Assembly (NCBI RefSeq): GCF_001907695.1
Contig: NZ_KV880638.1
Location: 62,882-126,881, forward strand
Source of the DNA: Thalassospira sp. TSL5-1
GTDB taxonomy: Bacteria > Pseudomonadota > Alphaproteobacteria > Rhodospirillales > Thalassospiraceae
Length of the DNA: 64,000 bases
Direction of reading: 5' to 3'
Made by a program: the position numbers and the translations under genes. Below are positions 46,168-53,965 of this stretch, one piece after another. Under the pieces are notes generated by a model. That model did no database searches and was not told where the DNA came from. It saw only the letters and a program-made list of their open reading frames with translations. Every line of letters begins with the position of its first letter. Within the stretch, counting starts at the first letter, position 1.

Positions 46168-48945
46168 CTAAAAATTACCGCTTAATGTCAAAATTCCCGT
46201 GCGTCCGGGTGAAGCAGCATAGGTACCCCCCGACCCCTGAACATATGCCTCATCGAGAAGGTTGTTCACCGCCAGACGCACGGCAACATGGTCATTAATC
46301 TTGTAAGAGCTATAGAAATCAAAAACGCGATACCTGAAATACTTGCCAACGACTGTGGAAAGATTGGAGGAACCAAAGTTATCCTGCGGTTCGACAAAAG
46401 TCGCCCGCATCCCCAACACCAGATCCTGGTCAAAAAACCGCAATCCACCATCAAGGGTTATTTTACGTTTCGGAGGCGCATAAATACCGTAGAGCGTTCC
46501 ACCATTTCCATAAAATGGGCCCGTCAGATTAAAAAGATTGGCCGGCTTAATTTCCTCAAGTTGGTAATTCGCATATTCGTCATATGCTGTATTCAAAACG
46601 AAAGGATTATAGTCACCTTTCAAGTCAACATCATTCAAAGTCATAGTACCACTAAGGTAATATATTTCGGCATCATAGTTTAACTCGAACTCAGAACCGT
46701 TAATGTAGACTGGATCCGTCAAATTAACCATTGCAGCTGCTTGATTAGTCTTAATAGTACGACCGATATAAGAAGGAGTACATGGACTCGGCATACAACT
46801 CACATCCGTTGTTGGTTGCGGCACATATCCCAACGTCACATAGTTATCAATTTTGGTGCGGTAATAGGTGAATTTGGCCCGGAAACGGTCATGCTTTTGC
46901 AGCACATCGTCAAATTTGAAATTGACGCCAATTTCCTTTGTTTCTGATTCTTCAGACTGCAAATTGCCGTTGGCGTAAAACGGAATGCCAACATTGCCAA
47001 TATGCTCGCCCTTGATCATTGCCTCTGCAATCGTGGGGGCCCGCATGTTTTTGCGATAATTGGCAAAAAACTGAATACCTTCAAATGGTGTCACACTGGC
47101 CCCAAAAGACGGTGAAACCTTCTGATCCGCAAGATCAACATCATAGGGCACACCGCCGCTGGTGCAGGGATGGGCGGTATCACACCAGTACGCATTGCCA
47201 TCAAGCTGATAGCGGTCATAGCGCAAGCCGCCATAGACCTGAAACATCTCGTCCCAGTCGTAGGTCGTTTTCAGAAAGCCGCCATAAACGTCCCGCTTGC
47301 CGCCAGGGGTAGATCCTTCCAACTGGTAATCCTCGCCTGACCCGCCTTCACCGCCGGTTGAAGAATCCGTTTTGGCCTTATCCTGGAAAAATTCGGTTCC
47401 ATAATCGAACTGAATAGAACTGCTCCCGCCCGCCAAATTTCCAAGATACCAGTCACTGCTATTGGCAATATCTGCCCCGGCTGTATCAAGGGTGTAATCC
47501 GTACTGAATGAATCCGTCGTAACACGCCCCGAACTATTATAGCGCGCCGGCCGGTTTTGATGGTTTTTTGTTCTCGTCCAGTACAGATTGGTATCCAGGT
47601 CAATAAGTTCCGAAGCAGGGTTCCAATTATGCTTTGCAGTTAATGTATGGGTCTGGGTTTCATTGAAATCTGTATAAAGGTTGGTGACATCACTGGTCTT
47701 GGCATAGTCTACCGTGCTGCCGACATACCCCAAATGCAGTTCCTGATCGTCCGTAAGCTGAATATTGGCTTTTAACAAACCCGACGTCTGGCGCGAAAAC
47801 GTATATTCCGGGCGCGAATTTTCGGTGGTGTATTCTTTGCCGGAACTCAGCGTGAACAATTCGGGGTTTCGTGAACCAGCCCTGTAATTGCCAATCGTTT
47901 TTCGGCTCATCGCTGCCGCGATATCCAGCTTGGGCGAAACACGCGCTGCAACAGAGGCATCGCCGGCAAAGTTATAATTGTTTGTTCCGTGGCTCAGATT
48001 GACTTTTCCACCCCAATCCTCGCCCGGATCGAGAATATCATCTGTATTCAAGGTACGCAGGGTCACGATCCCGGCCGATGTCCCGGCGCCGCCACTCTGA
48101 TTCATGTTGGTTTTATCAATCGTCACATTTGCCAGAAGCGCAGGATCAACATAAACACGCGACGTTGTCCCATGCGTTGTCTGGTTATAATTCTGCCGGG
48201 CACCATCTATATTGACATTAACCCGCCCCATTTCCTGCTGTCCGCGGACATTCACCGTCAGCCCCGGGTCACGGGCATCGTTGGAAACATCAACACCGGC
48301 AACCTGGCCAAAAATATCCCGTGCCTCACGCCCGGGAACTTTCTGCATGTCTTCGCGCGTCACAACAGAAAGACCACCCGGTGTTTCATAGACAGCCTCA
48401 GGATCAACATTAGTTCCTGCGCTGCCCGCAGCATATGCCGTAATCGTTACCGGTGCCGTCACGACCGACGATATTGATGAATCAACATGAACCGCCACAA
48501 TCGACACCGTATTTGAATCCAGTGCCTGCCATGTCAGGCCGCTGCCACTTAACAAGCGATCCAGTGCCTGGCGGGCTGTCATATCACCCGCAAAAGCAGC
48601 CGTCAGACGATTGGTCGACAGGCTGCCATCAACCACCACATCAATGCCGGTAATTTTTGAATATTCCACCAGTCCCAAAGCGAGCTTCTGTGCCGGAATG
48701 TCAAACCGGAAGGATTGATCAAAACGGCTACTTTGTGCCAGTTCACCCCCCGAAGGACCATGACTGACACCAGCCACCGCATCGGCCCCCACATCGGCCC
48801 CCGCCAATGCCCCCTGCGGAATAAATGCCAGCAAACATCCCGAAAGGGCGGTCGCAGCAAGTTTTTGCGCCAAATCGCTGCGTCTTCGTCCCAATGTCAT
48901 GTCCCCTGACACCAACTTCCGGCAAATCCCCCGCGGATAGTCCAT
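46168..48945 (-). CDS. hasR: HasR-like TonB-dependent heme receptor with STN signalling domain
   Basis: A 925-residue outer-membrane receptor. After a signal peptide, residues ~78–150 form an STN/secretin-TonB domain (FDIPAQKLALGLVEYSKITGIDVVV … ARQALDRLLSGSGL), the N-terminal signalling part that talks to a FecR-type anti-sigma factor. VTITAYA may be the TonB box. The plug (ETPGGLSVVTREDMQKVPGREARDIF) and 22-strand barrel follow. FFANYRKNMRAPTIAEAM is the FRAP-like box and NGNLQSEES the NPNL-like box; the histidine between them (GEHIG) is the expected heme-contact residue of heme receptors. ATG at 48945 has AGGAGA 8 nt upstream. Confidence 0.88.
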   Translation of the reverse strand: MDYPRGICRKLVSGDMTLGRRRSDLAQKLAATALSGCLLAFIPQGALAGADVGADAVAGVSHGPSGGELAQSSRFDQSFRFDIPAQKLALGLVEYSKITGIDVVVDGSLSTNRLTAAFAGDMTARQALDRLLSGSGLTWQALDSNTVSIVAVHVDSSISSVVTAPVTITAYAAGSAGTNVDPEAVYETPGGLSVVTREDMQKVPGREARDIFGQVAGVDVSNDARDPGLTVNVRGQQEMGRVNVNIDGARQNYNQTTHGTTSRVYVDPALLANVTIDKTNMNQSGGAGTSAGIVTLRTLNTDDILDPGEDWGGKVNLSHGTNNYNFAGDASVAARVSPKLDIAAAMSRKTIGNYRAGSRNPELFTLSSGKEYTTENSRPEYTFSRQTSGLLKANIQLTDDQELHLGYVGSTVDYAKTSDVTNLYTDFNETQTHTLTAKHNWNPASELIDLDTNLYWTRTKNHQNRPARYNSSGRVTTDSFSTDYTLDTAGADIANSSDWYLGNLAGGSSSIQFDYGTEFFQDKAKTDSSTGGEGGSGEDYQLEGSTPGGKRDVYGGFLKTTYDWDEMFQVYGGLRYDRYQLDGNAYWCDTAHPCTSGGVPYDVDLADQKVSPSFGASVTPFEGIQFFANYRKNMRAPTIAEAMIKGEHIGNVGIPFYANGNLQSEESETKEIGVNFKFDDVLQKHDRFRAKFTYYRTKIDNYVTLGYVPQPTTDVSCMPSPCTPSYIGRTIKTNQAAAMVNLTDPVYINGSEFELNYDAEIYYLSGTMTLNDVDLKGDYNPFVLNTAYDEYANYQLEEIKPANLFNLTGPFYGNGGTLYGIYAPPKRKITLDGGLRFFDQDLVLGMRATFVEPQDNFGSSNLSTVVGKYFRYRVFDFYSSYKINDHVAVRLAVNNLLDEAYVQGSGGTYAASPGRTGILTLSGNF

Positions 48946-48964
48946 TTATGCGTCTCCTAAATAT

Positions 48965-48983
48965 GCAAATGCTTCGCATTATC
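48965..48983. promoter_or_regulatory. Fur-like palindrome, hasR-proximal
   Basis: GCAAATGCTTCGCATTATC matches about 13 of 19 Fur-box positions and has a clean AAATGC/GCATT dyad. It lies 20 bp before the hasR ATG, overlapping the start region. Confidence 0.4.
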
Positions 48984-49043
48984 TTGATCTATCCAGTATG
49001 ACGAGCCGGAACGACAGATATCCGAAAGGGGGAGACATTTTTT

Positions 49044-49062
49044 GCAAATAATTTTTATTATC
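49044..49062. promoter_or_regulatory. Fur-like palindrome, hasR-distal
   Basis: GCAAATAATTTTTATTATC resembles the proximal copy (same GCAAAT start and ATTATC end) and the Fur box (~13/19), ~100 bp before the hasR ATG. Confidence 0.35.
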
Positions 49063-49300
49063 AAAACAAGGAAGGGGTGAGAGAGGGCGAACGCAGAGGC
49101 AGGGGACAAAGACCACGAGAAAAATACGAAACGAACCAGGGATTGTGACTGGGACAATGACGGTAGCAAAGGCGCGAACGGGGATAGAACCCAGACAGAA
49201 CCCGGACAGAGAGCGATAGAGAGAAATTAACGAAGGGAGGATGCTGCTAAAAAAGACCTGCTGTTACCCCGCGCGTATCCAAACAACAGACCCCGCCCCC

Positions 49301-50245
49301 TCACGCTGCACGTAAAATGGTCAGATAGCGGCTAATCTGGGTAACTTCGACATTCAAAGCCTTGCCCATCAACGGCAAAATATCGGCTGTGCGGTTAAGG
49401 TTCACCACCAGCGTCACAGGGCGCTTTTTAAGCTGTTCACCCAGCACGATGATTTTACCCGATTGCCAGCGTTGCAAAACAGTTGCCACATCCGCCAGCC
49501 GGTCCCCGACAAAAACCAGTTTTCCCTGCCGCCAGGCCAACCGAACAGTCAAATCAACCGGACGCGGCGCGCCCATATCACCCGGCGCAAAAGACATGCC
49601 ATGGCCCGGCAAAATACTGTGATGACGGGAATTCAGGGTCACATCCAGCGTCCCCTGTGCGGCGATCACATCCCCACTCGTATCATAATGGGAAATATCA
49701 AAACGGGCGGCTTCGCGAGGCCGGGTAACAAGACCGTCCGCCTGAACAAAAAAGCCAGGCTGACGGCCATCATGCGCGACAAAAACCTCGCCTTCATGAA
49801 GGGTAAGGCCGGTATGCCCAAATTCGTTTTGCACCAGCGACAATGATGTTTGACTGGCTAATTCGGCCTGAATACCGGGCATGACGGTTATTGTGCGCCT
49901 TTCCCCCTTTGAGGCCGAAAAATCGGCAAAAGGATGATGCGGGATCAGCTTGCCATACCAGCCCGCGGCCCCAACCAGACCAACCGCCAGCCCCGCCCCC
50001 AAAAAGGCCCGCCTGCCAATTGCCCCGCCGTGCTTGGACATATCAAGGCTGGAGGTTCCCGCCCAAAGATGTTCGATTTCAAGAAAAGCCTGACGGTGCG
50101 CTTCATCGGCAGCAAGCCAGCGGGAAAATGCCGCGCGATCCTGATCGGTTTCTGCGCCATCCAGCAACAGGGCAAACCAGTAGATCGCCTGCTCGGACAC
50201 ATCATTGGCCGGTGCATTTTCAAAGATTGCGTTGCTTCGTTCCAT
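49301..50245 (-). CDS. FecR-family anti-sigma factor (HasS-like)
   Basis: A 314-residue inner-membrane regulator. The cytoplasmic N-terminus (VSEQAIYWFALLLDGAETDQDRAAFSRWLAADEAHRQAFLEIEHLWAG) is the FecR/DUF4880 sigma-binding part. A span near residues ~75–95 (GRRAFLGAGLAVGLVGAAGWYG) leads to the periplasmic FecR domain, ending with a short STN-like C-terminus (LNRTADILPLMGKALNVEV). It should relay the hemophore–heme signal from the hasR STN domain to the sigma factor. ATG at 50245 is taken; the frame opens at 50281. Confidence 0.85.
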   Translation of the reverse strand: MERSNAIFENAPANDVSEQAIYWFALLLDGAETDQDRAAFSRWLAADEAHRQAFLEIEHLWAGTSSLDMSKHGGAIGRRAFLGAGLAVGLVGAAGWYGKLIPHHPFADFSASKGERRTITVMPGIQAELASQTSLSLVQNEFGHTGLTLHEGEVFVAHDGRQPGFFVQADGLVTRPREAARFDISHYDTSGDVIAAQGTLDVTLNSRHHSILPGHGMSFAPGDMGAPRPVDLTVRLAWRQGKLVFVGDRLADVATVLQRWQSGKIIVLGEQLKKRPVTLVVNLNRTADILPLMGKALNVEVTQISRYLTILRAA

Positions 50246-50337
50246 GATGTGTCTGCCCCAAACTGCACAACAAACCCGCAAAAAAAGCAGGGGTTTTTCT
50301 TATGACGAAGCAGCCATGACAATATCCGAGGCGAATT

Positions 50338-50847
50338 TCAGTTTTTTTCGTCAATTTTGGTTTGATCACGCAGCAGCGTCAGCGCACGCACCATCCGACT
50401 GAAAGCCGTTTGCGGCGGAATGCCCAGCTTTTCGCCAATCTCGGCATAGGTTTTGCCTTCAAGGCGGGCCAGAACAAAAACCTCGCGGGTGGGGGCCGGC
50501 AATTTGTTAATTGCCGCCTGCAATTGGCGTAATTCCTGCCGTGACCAAACGATCTGGTCCGGCAAAGGGCTATCACTGGCAACATATTCGAGGCTTTTTT
50601 CCGCATCCGGAACGAATTTCAAAATCCGTTCGCGGCGAAAATGGTCAACAACCAGATTTTGCGCCGTCCGATACAAATAGGATTGCGCATATTTCACGTC
50701 GGGCAGAGACGGCGTTGCCACCACCCGCAAAAATGTGTCCTGCACAATGTCATCGGCGGTGTACCAGGCCAGTTTCCGCTTCTGAACAAAATGCCGCAAT
50801 CGCGCGTGATACGTGCGAAAAAGGTGATTGATATCCCACTGAGTCAC
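50338..50847 (-). CDS. FecI-type ECF sigma factor (HasI-like)
   Basis: A 169-residue extracytoplasmic-function sigma factor. Region 2 is HLFRTYHARLRHFVQKRKLAWYTADDIVQDTFLRVVATPS, region 4 is NKLPAPTREVFVLARLEGKTYAEIGEKLGIPPQTAFSRMVRALTLLRDQT. It lies 92 bp upstream of the FecR gene and reads into the has operon, so it likely directs hasR transcription once released. It belongs to the iron-starvation sigma group by context. Confidence 0.88.
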   Translation of the reverse strand: MTQWDINHLFRTYHARLRHFVQKRKLAWYTADDIVQDTFLRVVATPSLPDVKYAQSYLYRTAQNLVVDHFRRERILKFVPDAEKSLEYVASDSPLPDQIVWSRQELRQLQAAINKLPAPTREVFVLARLEGKTYAEIGEKLGIPPQTAFSRMVRALTLLRDQTKIDEKN

Positions 50848-50946
50848 GAACCTGACCTTCTGAAACGCAGCCGTCCCTTACCTGCCACTTTGTGGCAGCG
50901 AGACGGGCAATGTCATGTTAGTGTTACACGACAGATATCGCATATG

Positions 50947-50965
50947 AAAATCATTCTCAATAAAA
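50947..50965. promoter_or_regulatory. Candidate Fur box upstream of the ECF sigma gene
   Basis: On the minus strand, GAGAATGATTTTCATAT matches ~13 of 17 core positions of the Fur consensus, ~100 bp before the sigma ATG. It would tie the whole has cascade to iron. Confidence 0.5.
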
Positions 50966-51012
50966 TTCTGCATCAAGGTATCGAAGAATGCTGCTTTTTG
51001 AGTTCATAAAAA

Positions 51013-51038
51013 AGGCCCTTCGATCATACGAAGGGCCT
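51013..51038 (-). terminator. Terminator of trmB
   Basis: AGGCCCTTCG (51013–51022) pairs with CGAAGGGCCT (51029–51038), 6-nt loop; on the minus strand a run of T follows (A-run on plus near 51008–51013). Confidence 0.85.
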
Positions 51039-51065
51039 CAAAATTCAGCTTATTGTATACCGTAA

Positions 51066-51779
51066 TCAGGTACGGGTTTTCCGACGGAACCGCAAATAAT
51101 TGCACTTTTTACCCTGGCGCAACGCCTTTTGCTCATAGCGGGTTTTTACCCAGTCTTCCGGCGGATTGCGCCAGTCATCGGGACTTTCGGCAAGCCATTC
51201 AAAATCCGGGTGATTATGCAAATGCTGGAGTGTCCATGAAATATACTGCATGTCATCGCTCGCCACCCGAAACTCACCACCATCCTTGATCAAGCGCGCC
51301 AGCAAGGCCAGGTTTTTCGGCCCGACAAAACGCCGTTCCGCATGGCGCTTTTTCGGCCACGGGTCGGGAAACAGCAAAAACACCCGGTCAAAACAGGCGT
51401 CTTGCAGTTTGTACAGCAGCGGACGGGAATCATCGGGCACGATGCGCACATTTTCCAAATTCCGCTCGCTAATATGGCGGATCATGCTGCTGACCCCGTC
51501 CATATAGGGTTCACAGCCGATAATACCGACATCCGGGTTGGCTTCAGCCTGGCCTGCCAAATGCTCGCCACCGCCGAACCCGATTTCCAGCCACAATTCC
51601 CGGCGATCGGGCGCAAAATAGCTGCGCGGGTCAATGCCGGCCTGTTCGGGATAATCAATGGTCAGTTTTGGCAACAGTTCATCCATCAGAACTTTGCGCG
51701 ACGCCTTGGGCGCACGGCTGCCACGGCGGCCATAAAAATTGGGGCGGTCTGGGGTCGGAATGGGTCTGTTGCTACGCAT
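51066..51779 (-). CDS. trmB: tRNA (guanine(46)-N7)-methyltransferase
   Basis: A 237-residue SAM-dependent tRNA methyltransferase making m7G46. LWLEIGFGGGEHLAGQAEANPDVGIIGCEPY is the SAM-binding motif, and FDRVFLLFPDPWPKKRHAERRFVGPKNLALLARL the catalytic/tRNA block with PDPWPKKRH. N-terminal RNRP-type basic region (RGSRAPKASRKV) is normal. It follows metK, with a terminator between them, in the usual alphaproteobacterial order. Confidence 0.96.
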   Translation of the reverse strand: MRSNRPIPTPDRPNFYGRRGSRAPKASRKVLMDELLPKLTIDYPEQAGIDPRSYFAPDRRELWLEIGFGGGEHLAGQAEANPDVGIIGCEPYMDGVSSMIRHISERNLENVRIVPDDSRPLLYKLQDACFDRVFLLFPDPWPKKRHAERRFVGPKNLALLARLIKDGGEFRVASDDMQYISWTLQHLHNHPDFEWLAESPDDWRNPPEDWVKTRYEQKALRQGKKCNYLRFRRKTRT

Positions 51780-51804
51780 GGTTTTTCTGGCAGTTTAAAA
51801 AGCG

Positions 51805-51833
51805 AAACGGGCGGTTTTAAAAACCGCCCGCCT
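51805..51833 (-). terminator. Terminator of metK
   Basis: CGGGCGG and CCGCCCG (51808–51830) form a stem whose centre is a TTTTAAAAA stretch. On the minus strand TTTCGCTTTTT follows. Confidence 0.7.
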
Positions 51834-51886
51834 CATAACATGTCTGGCGATTTTGGCAAATCACCTATCCATCATCACTGGCTTAA

Positions 51887-53062
51887 TCAGGCACCAAAAG
51901 CCGATTTAAGGTCGTCAACCAGGTCGGTTTTCTCCCAGGAGAAGAAACCGCCATCACGCGGTTGACGGCCAAAGTGACCATAAGCCGAGGTGGGCGTATA
52001 AATTGGCGCACACAGATTAAGATGCTCGCGAATGCCGCGCGGGCTCAGATCCATCAATTCGCGCAGAACCTTGCCCAGCTTGATTTCATCCACATTACCG
52101 GTTTGGTGCGTGTTGACATACAGGGCCAACGGCTTGGAAACACCAATGGCGTAAGCCACCTGAATGGTGCATTTGCCTGCCAGACCTGCTGCAACCACGT
52201 TTTTCGCGAGGTAACGCGCCGCGTAAGCTGCCGAGCGGTCAACCTTCGTCGGGTCTTTACCCGAGAATGCGCCGCCACCATGCGGTGCCGCCCCGCCATA
52301 GGTATCCACAATGATTTTACGGCCCGTCAGACCCGCATCACCATCCGGCCCGCCAATCACAAAACGGCCTGTCGGGTTGATGTAAATCTCGTCCTGGGAC
52401 GGCAACCAGCCTTCCGGCAAGGCGGCTTCGATATAAGGCAAAACAGCTGCGCGGACTTCTTCCTGGCTGACACCGTCATTATGCTGGGTAGACACCACAA
52501 CCGAAGTTGCACCGACCGGTTTGCCGTCAATATAGCGCAACGTCACCTGGCTTTTGGCATCCGGGCCAAAAATGCCGGATTTTCCGGAATGGCGGTCTTC
52601 AGCCATCTGACGCAGAATCCGATGCGAAAACTGAATCGGGGCCGGCATTAATTCGTCGGTTTCATCACAGGCATAGCCAAACATGATGCCCTGGTCGCCC
52701 GCACCAAGATCCTTGTTGTCCTTGGAGTCGACGCCCTGGGCAATATCGACAGACTGTTCATGCACATGGCAGGAAATGTCAGCCGTCTTCCAGCTAAAAC
52801 CTTCCTGATCATAGCCGATGGCACGAATGGCTTCGCGTGCGGCCTCGATCATGGTTTCATCATTGGCAACGCTTGCCGGGCCACGCACTTCACCCGCCAG
52901 AACAACACGGTTGGTCGTGGCCAGGGTTTCAACAGCCACACGGGCATCCGGATCAGCGGCCAGAAAAGCATCAACGATCGAGTCGGAAATACGATCGCAA
53001 ACCTTGTCCGGATGGCCTTCAGACACGGATTCGCTCGTGAACAGATATTCTTTATGAGACAT
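51887..53062 (-). CDS. metK: S-adenosylmethionine synthetase
   Basis: A 391-residue enzyme making SAM from ATP and methionine. [55 protein letters not shown] starts the enzyme; [16 protein letters not shown] and [29 protein letters not shown] are catalytic-loop and phosphate-binding blocks. The frame opens at 53095, but ATG at 53062, with GGAGAAGG just upstream, is the family start. Upstream lies a 16-bp palindrome and the XRE gene. Confidence 0.97.
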   Translation of the reverse strand: MSHKEYLFTSESVSEGHPDKVCDRISDSIVDAFLAADPDARVAVETLATTNRVVLAGEVRGPASVANDETMIEAAREAIRAIGYDQEGFSWKTADISCHVHEQSVDIAQGVDSKDNKDLGAGDQGIMFGYACDETDELMPAPIQFSHRILRQMAEDRHSGKSGIFGPDAKSQVTLRYIDGKPVGATSVVVSTQHNDGVSQEEVRAAVLPYIEAALPEGWLPSQDEIYINPTGRFVIGGPDGDAGLTGRKIIVDTYGGAAPHGGGAFSGKDPTKVDRSAAYAARYLAKNVVAAGLAGKCTIQVAYAIGVSKPLALYVNTHQTGNVDEIKLGKVLRELMDLSPRGIREHLNLCAPIYTPTSAYGHFGRQPRDGGFFSWEKTDLVDDLKSAFGA

Positions 53063-53114
53063 ATAAACCTTCTCCGGTGAAAAGGGAGTTTCCAAAAACT
53101 GGACCGGAGGGCCG

Positions 53115-53130
53115 CGATACGATCGTATCG
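53115..53130. promoter_or_regulatory. Perfect 16-bp palindrome upstream of metK
   Basis: CGATACGATCGTATCG lies 52 bp before the metK ATG. It is either a dimeric-repressor operator, possibly for the adjacent XRE regulator, or a leader hairpin. Confidence 0.5.
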
Positions 53131-53312
53131 TTCAGCGCCCACTTAGCCTTTTTTTCCGTGGTGGCAAGCGGTCCAAATCCGTCCACGTCATCGGGTTGTC
53201 ATATCCCAAATGGAAACATGACCCAAGCATTTTAAGCCTGTCAGATAAAAATAACGGCAATTTTTATCATAACGCCCCTGTAAAACAGGCAAAGGGCCAT
53301 CTCTGATACAAA

Positions 53313-53342
53313 AACGCATCCGGCAGGAAAACCGGATGCGTT
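53313..53342 (-). terminator. Terminator of the XRE regulator gene
   Basis: AACGCATCCGG (53313–53323) pairs with CCGGATGCGTT (53332–53342), 8-nt loop; on the minus strand it runs into TTTTT. Confidence 0.85.
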
Positions 53343-53392
53343 CAGTTCGCAGTGCTTTAACATCGCCAGACATTCATGCCCGTCAGGGATGT

Positions 53393-53893
53393 TTACTTGC
53401 TGTCGCCTTCGTCTGTCGAATGCAGCACGCCCATTGCCTTGACCAATTCAAAAACGCGTTTGCGCTGAACCGGATCAACAATACGATAATAGGCACGGAC
53501 CAGTTCCAGCGTTTCCCGACGGTTCATCGGATCGTTATCAAACGGGTCCGGGCTTTCCGACATTTCACGGCGTTCATGCACCGTTTTTGCCGAAATTTCG
53601 TCGGGCATATCGTCAAAAAAGAATGAAACCGGTACTTCAAGCACACGGGACAGGTCATAAAGGCGCGATGCACCCACGCGGTTGGCACCACGTTCGTATT
53701 TTTGCACCTGCTGGAACGTCAGGCCAATAGCCTCGCCCAGCTTTTCCTGGCTCATTCCCAAAAGAGTACGCCGCAACCGCACCCGGGAACCGACATGAAT
53801 ATCTACCGGGTTTGGTTTACCATTGGCCGTCCGACCACGCCCACGCCCACGCGTATTCTTCACAATCATCACACTGTCATCCTTCGGCGACAT
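53393..53893 (-). CDS. XRE-family transcriptional regulator
   Basis: A 166-residue helix-turn-helix protein. The XRE HTH lies at residues ~30–90 (DIHVGSRVRLRRTLLGMSQEKLGEAIGLTFQQVQKYERGANRVGASRLYDLSRVLEVPVSFFF). A short basic N-terminus (RGRGRGRTANGK) and an acidic C-terminus flank it. It is conserved next to metK and lnt in alphaproteobacteria. Its targets are not known; control of metK through the nearby palindrome is plausible. GAAGGA precedes the ATG by 8 nt. Confidence 0.88.
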   Translation of the reverse strand: MSPKDDSVMIVKNTRGRGRGRTANGKPNPVDIHVGSRVRLRRTLLGMSQEKLGEAIGLTFQQVQKYERGANRVGASRLYDLSRVLEVPVSFFFDDMPDEISAKTVHERREMSESPDPFDNDPMNRRETLELVRAYYRIVDPVQRKRVFELVKAMGVLHSTDEGDSK

Positions 53894-53965
53894 CGTCTTG
53901 TCCTTCTCACACTCCGACCTGCCGCCCTATTCTTGTGGGGGACACTTTTTGGGCGGTCCGGTAAA

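Larger units (their letters stand above)
48946..49300. other. 355-bp gap between hasR and the anti-sigma gene
   Basis: No ORF of note. It holds two Fur-like palindromes (48965, 49044). From about 49065 to 49250 the plus strand is strikingly purine-rich, so the has-direction transcript would be a C/U-rich leader. A sigma-dependent hasR promoter should lie here; its consensus is not known to me. Confidence 0.5.
53063..53392. other. metK leader and XRE terminator region
   Basis: This gap holds, in minus-strand order, the XRE terminator (53313–53342), a neutral stretch, and the palindrome near metK (53115–53130). I looked for a SAM-II or SAM/SAH riboswitch pattern and could not assign one. Confidence 0.4.

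Noticed and set aside
53063-53312. SAM-II or SAM/SAH riboswitch upstream of metK
   Set aside because: The conserved pseudoknot segments are not recognisable; only a palindrome stands out.
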